Source of the DNA: Alphaproteobacteria bacterium | GTDB taxonomy: Bacteria; Pseudomonadota; Alphaproteobacteria; Rhodospirillales; Rhodospirillaceae | DNA length: 64,000 nucleotides | Assembly (NCBI GenBank): GCA_030604885.1 | Contig: JAUVUZ010000020.1 | Span: 1 to 64,000 of the forward strand | Direction: 5' to 3' | Part shown: positions 55,211 to 64,000 of the stretch, in pieces | Numbering within the stretch: the first letter of the stretch is position 1 | Layout of the letters: each line of letters begins with the position of its first letter | Notes under the pieces: model-generated | Seen by the model: the letters and a program-made list of their open reading frames with translations, nothing else | What the model was told of the DNA's origin: nothing | Databases searched by the model: none | Made by a program: the position numbers and the translations under genes

Positions 55211-55564
55211 TCAGGCCGAGCCGTATTTACGCTCCCTCCAGTCGAAGGGACCGCTGCGTTCGTAAAGCCACGGATACTGGCTCACCATCTTGTAGGCGAG
55301 CTTCTCGCGGTAGGAGGCCATGCCGACCCCCACCAGGATGACGGTGCCGATCAGCCAGCCGGAGGTGGAGAACAGCGGCCCGCCGAACAGCGCGTACACG
55401 AAGAAGCGGTTCGCCAACCCCAGCAGGATGCAGTAGGGCACCACCTGCCAGCGCGGCCGCCAGGTGTTGGCGATGGCGCGCCCGGTCATGAAGGCGATCC
55501 AGCCCATCATCACGCAGGTGAAGATGACGAAGACCGTCAGGCTCGACCCGAGAACCTCGATCAT
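55211..55564 (-). CDS. Small membrane protein of the liv cluster (DUF6867-like)
   Basis: A 117-residue protein with three hydrophobic segments (about 4-28, 44-60 and 66-84) and the C-terminal SQYPWLYERSGPFDWRERKYG. I recognise it from liv operons of Alphaproteobacteria, between livF and a binding protein; function unknown. The ATG overlaps the livF stop by one base (TGATG), implying co-translation with the ATPase. Confidence 0.7.
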   Translation of the reverse strand: MIEVLGSSLTVFVIFTCVMMGWIAFMTGRAIANTWRPRWQVVPYCILLGLANRFFVYALFGGPLFSTSGWLIGTVILVGVGMASYREKLAYKMVSQYPWLYERSGPFDWRERKYGSA

Positions 55565-56271
55565 CAATGGCCTCCTTCGAGATACGCGGCGCGGATTTCC
55601 GGGTTGGCGAGCAGCTCGCGCCCGGTTCCGGTCAGAGTGATGCTGCCGTTGACCATCACATAGCCCCGGTGCGCCAATTTGAGGGCGTGGAAGGCGTTCT
55701 GCTCGACGAGGAAGACGGTCACGCCTTTCTCGTTGATCTTCTTGATGATTTCGAAAATCTGCCGGACCACCAGCGGCGCCAGGCCGAGGGAGGGTTCGTC
55801 GAGCAGCAGCAGGCGCGGCTTGCTCATCATCGCGCGGCCGATGGCGAGCATCTGCTGCTCGCCGCCCGAAAGGGTGCCGCCGCGCTGGTTGCGCCGCTCC
55901 TCGAGGCGGGGGAACAGGTCGAACACCTCGCGGATGTCGGCCTCGAAGGTGGAGCCGTCGGTGGGCAGCGCGCCCATCTGGAGGTTTTCGTACACCGTCA
56001 TGCGCGGGAAGATGCGGCGACCCTCCGGCGACTGGGCGATGCCGAGGCGGACGATCTCGTGCGCGGGCACGCCGGTGATGTCCTGCCCCTCGTAGACGAT
56101 CCGCCCCTTGCGGCACTTGGGATTGCCGAACACCGTCATCAGCAGCGTCGACTTGCCCGCGCCGTTGGCGCCGATCAGGGTGACGATCTCACCCTTGCCG
56201 ATGTGCAGGTCCACGCCCTTCAGGGCCTCGATCTGGCCGTAGAAGGTGTGGACGCCCTCGATCTTAAGCAT
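55564..56271 (-). CDS. livF: Branched-chain amino acid ABC transporter ATPase LivF
   Basis: Second ATPase of the Liv importer. 235 residues with Walker A GANGAGKS, signature LSGGEQQMLAIGRAM, Walker B LLLLDEPSLGL and VFLVEQN. The start overlaps livG by 8 bases. Part of the livHMGF operon with two binding proteins. Confidence 0.95.
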   Translation of the reverse strand: MLKIEGVHTFYGQIEALKGVDLHIGKGEIVTLIGANGAGKSTLLMTVFGNPKCRKGRIVYEGQDITGVPAHEIVRLGIAQSPEGRRIFPRMTVYENLQMGALPTDGSTFEADIREVFDLFPRLEERRNQRGGTLSGGEQQMLAIGRAMMSKPRLLLLDEPSLGLAPLVVRQIFEIIKKINEKGVTVFLVEQNAFHALKLAHRGYVMVNGSITLTGTGRELLANPEIRAAYLEGGH

Positions 56272-57106
56272 GGTCGTCTTCCCCCTCTTCCTCGCCGAGA
56301 TAGGCCTTGATCACCGTCGGGTCGTTGCGCACGAACGCGGGATCGCCGTCGGAGATCTTGCGGCCGTGGTCGAGCACGACGATGTGGTCGGAAATCCCCA
56401 TCACCACGCTCATGTCGTGTTCGATCAGGAGGACGCCGATCCCCTGCTCGTCGCGGATCGCCTTGAGGAGGGTGTTGAGTTCGAGGGATTCCCGGGGGTT
56501 GAGACCGGCCGCCGGTTCGTCGAGGCAGAGCAGAACCGGGTCGATGCACATCGCCCGGGCGATTTCGAGGCGACGCTGGTCGCCGTACGGCAGGTTGCCC
56601 GCCTCCCAGTCGGCGCGCTCGACGAGGTTGACCTTTTCGAGCCAGTGGCACGCCTTCTCCACCGCCGCCTTCTCGGCGTTGCGGTAGCGCGACAGGCCGA
56701 GCAGGCCCGCCACCGCGAACATCGAGGCGCGCATCAGCGCGTTGTGCTGGGCGACGATGAGGTTTTCCAGCACCGTCATCTTGGGGAACAGGCGGATGTT
56801 CTGGAAGGTGCGGCCGATGTCGGCCACCTGGGCGATGCGGAAGCCCTCCATCCGTTCGAGGTAGTGCTCCCCCTTGGTGGGGTGGCTGAGCTTGAGCCGC
56901 CCCACGGTCGGCTTGTAGAAGCCGGTGAGGCAGTTGAACACGGTGGTCTTGCCCGCGCCGTTGGGGCCGATGATCGAGGTGATCTCGCCCCGGCGCGCGG
57001 TGAACGACAAATCGTCGATGGCGGTGAGGCCACCGAAGCGCATCGTCAGGTGTTCGACCTCGAGCAGGGCCTCGCCCTGCGCTGCGATCGTCTGTGCGGC
57101 GGTCAT
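56264..57106 (-). CDS. livG: Branched-chain amino acid ABC transporter ATPase LivG
   Basis: First ATPase of the Liv importer. 280 residues with Walker A GPNGAGKT, the LivG-type signature LPYGDQRRLEIARAM, Walker B LLCLDEPAAG and LIEHDMSV. ATGA overlap with livM (57103-57106). Contains the family extension after about 90 residues typical of LivG. Confidence 0.95.
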   Translation of the reverse strand: MTAAQTIAAQGEALLEVEHLTMRFGGLTAIDDLSFTARRGEITSIIGPNGAGKTTVFNCLTGFYKPTVGRLKLSHPTKGEHYLERMEGFRIAQVADIGRTFQNIRLFPKMTVLENLIVAQHNALMRASMFAVAGLLGLSRYRNAEKAAVEKACHWLEKVNLVERADWEAGNLPYGDQRRLEIARAMCIDPVLLCLDEPAAGLNPRESLELNTLLKAIRDEQGIGVLLIEHDMSVVMGISDHIVVLDHGRKISDGDPAFVRNDPTVIKAYLGEEEGEDDHA

Positions 57107-58443
57107 CGGGCGGTCTCCGGCTGGGCTTCGGCGGCGGACCCCTGGTCCTTCTTATGGAGGCGGATGGTGGGTTCGCGGCTGCCCATCACGCCGGTGGGCT
57201 TGAGAACCATGATCAGCACCATCGCGACGCCGAACAGCAGCATCCGGTACTGCTGGAAGTCGCGGAACCACTCGGGCAGGATCACCAGCGCGAACGCGGC
57301 GAGCACCACGCCCATCTGCGACCCCATGCCGCCCAGAACCACGATCGCGAGGATGATCGCGGATTCCATGAAGGTGAAGCTCTCGGGGCTGACGAACCCC
57401 TGGCGGGTGGAGAAGAACGACCCGGCGAAGCCCGCGAACATCGCGCCCAACGCGAACGCCGAGAGCTTGACGTTGGTGGGGTTGATGCCGAGGGAGCGGC
57501 AGGCGATCTCGTCTTCCCGCAGCGCCTCCCAGGCGCGGCCGGTGGGGAGCTTGCGCATCCGCAGGGTGAACCAGTTGGTCAGCCCGGCGAGCGCGAGAAT
57601 CAGGAAATAGAGGAAGACGATGCGGTGCTGCGACGAATAGGCGATGCCGAACAGCTCGTGGAAGGTGGTGCTTTCCGCCTCCCGCGCGAACGAGAAGCCG
57701 AAGAAGCTCGGGCGCGGAATGCCCGAGATGCCGTTCGGCCCCTTGGAGAACTCCACCCAGTTGGTGAGCACGACGCGGATGATCTCGCCGAAGCCGAGCG
57801 TGACGATGGCGAGATAGTCGCCCCGCAGGCGCAGCACCGGAAAGCCGAGGATCACCCCGAACATCGCCGCGAACAAACCGGCGAGCGGCAGGCACACCCA
57901 GAACGACCAGCCGAGCTCGGTGGAAAGCAGCGCGTAGGAATAGGCCCCCACCGCGTAGAACGCCACGTAGCCGAGGTCGAGCAGCCCGGCGAGGCCGACG
58001 ACGATGTTCAGCCCCCAGCCGAGCATCACGTAGATCAGGAAGGTGGTGCCGATGTCGATGGTGTAGCGGCTGGAAAACGGCATGAACGGCAGGGCCGCGG
58101 CGAACGCGAACCCGGCGACGCCGATCAGCACGATGTGCTTGCCGCCCCAGGCGGCCGCCAGCTCCTTGGCGCCCGCGCGCTTCTGCGGCTGGGGCGTGCG
58201 CGGCTGCACGCGGCGCAGGCGGAACAGGGAAATCAGCACCCGCCCCGCCACCACGGCGCCGACGATGGCGAACATCTCGGCCCAGCGGGTCTGAAGCGCG
58301 AGGGCGATGCCGACGCTGTCGCTCTTGAGGCCGATGAACGGCACCGCCAGCACCAGGGCGACCACCGCGGTGAGCAGCGCGTCCTTGGCGACGTCGCGGA
58401 AGGACGCCTCGGGGGCGTCGGTCTTGATCCGGATCTCCGACAT
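57103..58443 (-). CDS. livM: Branched-chain amino acid ABC transporter permease LivM
   Basis: Inner-membrane permease. 446 residues with about ten hydrophobic segments, an N-terminal extension of about 110 residues and GLNIVVGLAGLLDLGYVAFY plus the family ABC-loop REDEIACRSLGINPTNVKL. The C-terminal SAAEAQPETAR tail is cytoplasmic. Starts four bases before the livH stop region. Confidence 0.94.
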   Translation of the reverse strand: MSEIRIKTDAPEASFRDVAKDALLTAVVALVLAVPFIGLKSDSVGIALALQTRWAEMFAIVGAVVAGRVLISLFRLRRVQPRTPQPQKRAGAKELAAAWGGKHIVLIGVAGFAFAAALPFMPFSSRYTIDIGTTFLIYVMLGWGLNIVVGLAGLLDLGYVAFYAVGAYSYALLSTELGWSFWVCLPLAGLFAAMFGVILGFPVLRLRGDYLAIVTLGFGEIIRVVLTNWVEFSKGPNGISGIPRPSFFGFSFAREAESTTFHELFGIAYSSQHRIVFLYFLILALAGLTNWFTLRMRKLPTGRAWEALREDEIACRSLGINPTNVKLSAFALGAMFAGFAGSFFSTRQGFVSPESFTFMESAIILAIVVLGGMGSQMGVVLAAFALVILPEWFRDFQQYRMLLFGVAMVLIMVLKPTGVMGSREPTIRLHKKDQGSAAEAQPETAR

Positions 58444-58447
58444 CGCC

Positions 58448-59362
58448 TTACACCTTCTCGATTTCAGGCTTGCCGAGCAGGCCGGTGGGGCGGAAGATCA
58501 GCACCAGAACGAGGATCGAGAACGCGGCCACATCCTTGTATTCGATGCTGAAATAGGCGGACCAGAAGGCCTCGATGAGGCCGATCAGCAGGCCGCCCAG
58601 CATCGCCCCGGGGAGCGAGCCGATGCCGCCCAGCACCGCGGCGGTGAAGGCCTTGACCCCGGCGAGGAAGCCGATGAAGAAGTCCACCACGCCGTAATAG
58701 AGGGTCACCATCATGCCCGCGACGGCGGCGAGCGCCGCGCCCATCACGAAGGTGGTGGAGATGGTGCGGTCCACGTTCACCCCCACCAGCGACGCCATCG
58801 TGCGGTCCTGCTCGCAGGCGCGCTGCTGGCGGCCGAGCGGCGTGCGGTCGATCAGGTAGCTGAAGCCCGCCATCAGCGCCATGGTGAGGATGATGATGAA
58901 AATCTGCAGGAACGAGAGGCGAACGGCGAAGCCGTCCTGCTCGAACAGCGTCACGCCGCCCGAGATGATCGGCGCCAGCGCCTTCACCCTTGCACCCTGG
59001 GTGAGCTGGACATAATTCTGGAGCGCGATCGACATGCCGATCGCCGAGATCAGCGCCGCGAGGCGCGGCGCCCGGCGCAGCGGCCGGTAGGCGACGCGCT
59101 CCACCGACCACCCGTACACCGCCGTGAACAGCATGGAGGCGATCAGCATCACCACCAGGATCAGCGGCACGAAGCCGATGCCGGCGGCCTGCAGAACCAG
59201 AAAGGTGATGACGGAAATGAACGCGCCGATCATATAGATTTCGCCGTGGGCGAAATTGATCATGCCGATGATGCCGTAAACCATGGTGTACCCGATGGCG
59301 ATCAATCCGTAGATCGCCCCCAGGGTCAGCCCATTGATGAGTTGCTGAATGAAGTAAGCCAA
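58448..59362 (-). CDS. livH: Branched-chain amino acid ABC transporter permease LivH
   Basis: Inner-membrane permease partner of LivM. 304 residues starting with the family pattern (M)AYFIQQLINGLTLGAIYGL, then GYTMVYGIIGMINFAHGEIY and a C-terminal ABC loop ACEQDRTMASLVGVN. The only start consistent with the family is TTG at 59362; the upstream codons lead into non-coding sequence. First gene of the operon. Confidence 0.93.
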   Translation of the reverse strand: MAYFIQQLINGLTLGAIYGLIAIGYTMVYGIIGMINFAHGEIYMIGAFISVITFLVLQAAGIGFVPLILVVMLIASMLFTAVYGWSVERVAYRPLRRAPRLAALISAIGMSIALQNYVQLTQGARVKALAPIISGGVTLFEQDGFAVRLSFLQIFIIILTMALMAGFSYLIDRTPLGRQQRACEQDRTMASLVGVNVDRTISTTFVMGAALAAVAGMMVTLYYGVVDFFIGFLAGVKAFTAAVLGGIGSLPGAMLGGLLIGLIEAFWSAYFSIEYKDVAAFSILVLVLIFRPTGLLGKPEIEKV

Positions 59363-59681
59363 GTTTGAAACGGCCCCTGTGAAGCGGTTTCCCCGCGTGC
59401 GAATGTCCCCGTGGCGGAGGCCGCAAATCCCCCGCGCCGACCCCCGTCGCGCGGAGGCAACCTCCGAACATGAAGGATAAGCCCTACCAACTCGAACGAC
59501 TTTGCGCAAGCCTTCATCACACCCTTTGCGGTAGCGGCCAACGCACCCATTTTTTGGGCAGCAAATTGATCGAATAGCAGGCAAAACCCGATGTCCGGCG
59601 GCGTGTCCGCCCCTCTCCGCCCCTGGCCTTGCATTTTCGGAGCCAAGGGCTTTCCGTTCATATGAGACGCACCTGAAGCCC
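59363..59681. other. Divergent intergenic region between livH and uvrA
   Basis: A 319-base gap. It contains a small hairpin cggagg/cctccg (59452-59457 with 59461-59466) and no convincing coding frame. I saw no clear SOS box (GTTC-N7-GTTC type) for uvrA and no strong -35/-10 pair. Control elements of both operons must lie here but were not pinned down. Confidence 0.5.
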
Positions 59682-62549
<2,868 letters not shown>

Positions 62550-62553
62550 GGCG

Positions 62554-62579
62554 AAGGCCGGGCGCTTGCCCGGCCTTTC
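62554..62579 (+). terminator. Terminator of uvrA
   Basis: A perfect 10-bp stem aaggccgggc/gcccggcctt (62554-62563 with 62568-62577) and four-base loop, six bases after the stop, with a short T-run. May also serve the convergent redoxin gene. Confidence 0.7.
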
Positions 62580-62589
62580 CGCTTCCGCC

Positions 62590-63222
62590 TCAGCTCTTGT
62601 ACTTCACCGAGCAGCCGTAGGGGCGGGTCGCGGGCTGGGCGACCGGCTGGCCGCTCACCACCGCCTGCATCGCGGTCTTGAACAGCGGGTCGGCCTTGGC
62701 GAGGTCTTCGGCGCGGGTGGAGGCGATGCTGTCGATGCCGCCCATGTAGCGCAGCGTCCCCTGGCCGTCGATCACGTACATGTGCGGCGTCGTCACCGCG
62801 CCGTAGGTCTTGCCGAGCCGGCCGTCCGGGTCCAGCACCACCCCGGCGGGCGCGGCGTCGCGGGCCTGGGTCAGGCGGTTGGCCTCGGCGGCGTCCACAT
62901 GCCCCTGCTCGCCGGGAGCGGAGGAGATCACCGACAGCCACACCACGCCCTCGGACGCCGCCTGCTTCTGCAGCGCCTGCATGTTGGAAGCGCCGTAATG
63001 CTTGGCGACGAACGGGCAATCGGCGTTGGTCCACTCCAGCACCACTACCTTGCCCTTCAAATCCGAAAGCTTGCGCGGCGTGCCGTTGGTGTCCACCACC
63101 GAGAACTCGGGGGCGGGCTGGCCGATCGCCGGAGCGGCCTCGGCGGGGGCCGAAAACGCCAGCGCCGCGGCCACGCCCGCGACCATCGTCGCGCGCCGTC
63201 CGAGGGAAGCCGAAAGCTGCAT
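62590..63222 (-). CDS. Exported redoxin (peroxiredoxin-like) protein
   Basis: Thioredoxin-fold protein of 210 residues with a signal peptide (about 1-29, ending APAEAAP) and an AhpC/TSA-type core: LKGKVVVLEWTNADCPFVAKHY with a single active cysteine in ADCPF, then GAVTTPHMYVIDGQG. No resolving CxxC. It probably reduces peroxides in the periplasm with electrons from the adjacent ScsB-like reductase, inferred from gene pairing. AGGAG precedes the ATG. Confidence 0.85.
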   Translation of the reverse strand: MQLSASLGRRATMVAGVAAALAFSAPAEAAPAIGQPAPEFSVVDTNGTPRKLSDLKGKVVVLEWTNADCPFVAKHYGASNMQALQKQAASEGVVWLSVISSAPGEQGHVDAAEANRLTQARDAAPAGVVLDPDGRLGKTYGAVTTPHMYVIDGQGTLRYMGGIDSIASTRAEDLAKADPLFKTAMQAVVSGQPVAQPATRPYGCSVKYKS

Positions 63223-63236
63223 CGTCGTCTCTCCTG

Positions 63237-64000
63237 TCAGTTGCGGGAGCGGGGCACCGCCGCGATGGCGTCGAGCATCGCGGTTTCGGTAAGCACCGGC
63301 GGCAGCACCGTCGGCGGGCCGCCGGAGGCGTAGAGCGCGTAGAACGGCACGCCGTCGCGGCCGAACCCGCGCAGGAAGGCGGTGATCTCCGGGTCCTGCC
63401 GGGTCCAGTCGCCCTTGAGGTAGACCACGCCGCGATCCTTGAGCGCCGCCTGCACCGCGTCGGTGGAGAGCGCGACGCGCTCGTTGACCAGGCAGCTCAG
63501 GCACCAGTCGGCGGTCATGTTGACGAACACCGGGGTTCCGGCATCGCGCAGGGTTTGCAGGCGCTCGGCGGTGAAGCGCTCGCCGCCGCCCGCCTCGGCG
63601 CGCGGCGACGGACCGGCCTCGGCGTCGAGACGCGGCAGCAGCGCCACCAGCGCCACCGCGGCGGCGGCGGCGAGGCCGCCCGACACCCGCGGCCGCGCGC
63701 CGCCCTGGGCGAGGCCCAGCAGCCACGCGGCGAACCCCACCAGCACCGCCCCGGCGAGGCCCGCCAGCAGGCCGTCGTCGCCGGTCTGGCGCGCCAGCAC
63801 CCACACCAGCCACGCCGCCGAGCCGTACATCGGGAACGCCATCGCCTGGCGCAGCCGCACCATCCACATGCCCGGGCGCGGCAGCAGCGCCGCGAGGCCG
63901 GGCACCACCGCCAGCAGGGCGTAGGGCGCCGCGAGTCCCAACCCCATGGCGAGGAACAGCGCGAGGCAGACCGCGGGCGGCAGGGTCAAGGCCGCGCCGA
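63237..64000 (-). CDS. ScsB/DsbD-like protein-disulfide reductase (C-terminal part, cut by window edge)
   Basis: Coding continues beyond 64000; about 254 residues are visible. The N-terminal visible part is hydrophobic (at least four membrane segments), followed by a C-terminal periplasmic thioredoxin domain with WCLSC in VNMTADWCLSCLVNERVAL and VPFYALYASGG. The spacing and sequence around WCLSC resemble ScsB more than E. coli DsbD. It passes cytosolic reducing power to periplasmic partners; 14 bases separate it from the redoxin gene. Start not visible. Confidence 0.85.
   Translation of the reverse strand, partial: GAALTLPPAVCLALFLAMGLGLAAPYALLAVVPGLAALLPRPGMWMVRLRQAMAFPMYGSAAWLVWVLARQTGDDGLLAGLAGAVLVGFAAWLLGLAQGGARPRVSGGLAAAAAVALVALLPRLDAEAGPSPRAEAGGGERFTAERLQTLRDAGTPVFVNMTADWCLSCLVNERVALSTDAVQAALKDRGVVYLKGDWTRQDPEITAFLRGFGRDGVPFYALYASGGPPTVLPPVLTETAMLDAIAAVPRSRN

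Noticed and set aside
59363-59681. SOS box upstream of uvrA
   Set aside because: Isolated GAAC/GTTC tetramers occur, but none with the seven-base spacing of alphaproteobacterial LexA sites.

Overview
The window is GC-rich bacterial chromosome, coding almost throughout, with many 1-4 bp start/stop overlaps. Gene content points to an alphaproteobacterium, most likely Rhodospirillales-like: a K+-independent H+-pumping pyrophosphatase, a MucR/Ros regulator, a RibB with a decayed GTP cyclohydrolase II half, a Bpt-type leucyltransferase, a ScsB-like thiol reductase and the glyA-nrdR-ribD-ribE-ribB-ribH-nusB-thiL order. No rRNA, CRISPR array, insertion sequence or prophage was seen; the only RNA gene is tRNA-Lys(UUU).

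Layout. 1-10.1 kb (minus strand): rpiB-glyA-nrdR-ribD-ribE-ribB-ribH-nusB-thiL, a FliL-like membrane protein and hppA, covering one-carbon, riboflavin and thiamine cofactor supply plus an energy-conserving membrane pump. 10.1-16.6 kb: an AT-richer leader and mucR, a small DUF6898-type protein, metY-ilvA, the flagellar stator pair motA-motB, and bpt.

16.6-27.9 kb is a compact carbon-phosphorus lyase locus in several transcription units: phnF (minus); phnGHIJKLM plus a DUF1045 gene (plus); a hexapeptide acetyltransferase (minus); phnN (plus); and phnC-phnD-phnE (minus). It encodes uptake (PhnCDE), the C-P lyase core (PhnGHIJK, with PhnL and PhnM) and PRPP salvage (PhnN). No phnP is present; a 2H-phosphoesterase-like DUF1045 protein sits where one would be expected. 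A HutC-type palindrome lies at the phnF/phnG divide and a PHO-box-like repeat lies upstream of phnC, so core and transporter seem to be controlled differently.

28-37.4 kb: a degenerate PleD-like GGDEF protein, a DsbA-family oxidoreductase, mfd-sdhE, recG, a DUF502 membrane protein, a Nudix hydrolase and a tiny membrane protein. 37.4-41.8 kb: a gtr-like lipid-linked sugar cassette (GtrB-like GT2, GT-C enzyme, GtrA flippase) divergent from a ChbG/HpnK deacetylase, then a glycine-zipper lipoprotein. 42-47 kb: a stand-alone AsnC sensor domain, tRNA-Lys, a periplasmic cyclophilin, coaD, gyrA and an Lrp regulator whose only good start is a non-canonical ATC codon.

47.1-52.7 kb: a cysteine-desulfidase-type enzyme divergent from that Lrp, an MHS-family transporter, LysE- and EamA-family exporters, an AraC regulator and ssb. 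52.7-59.4 kb: a branched-chain/amide ABC operon livHMGF, a DUF6867 protein and two tandem paralogous binding proteins. 59.7 kb to the end: uvrA and a redoxin/ScsB-like pair, the latter cut by the window edge.

Most of the window is housekeeping. The parts most worth a second look are the phn locus (DUF1045, acetyltransferase, operators), the lrp/cysteine region with its odd start codon, the decayed enzyme domains (RibB C-terminus, GGDEF protein, MucR finger) and the gtr/deacetylase cassette.
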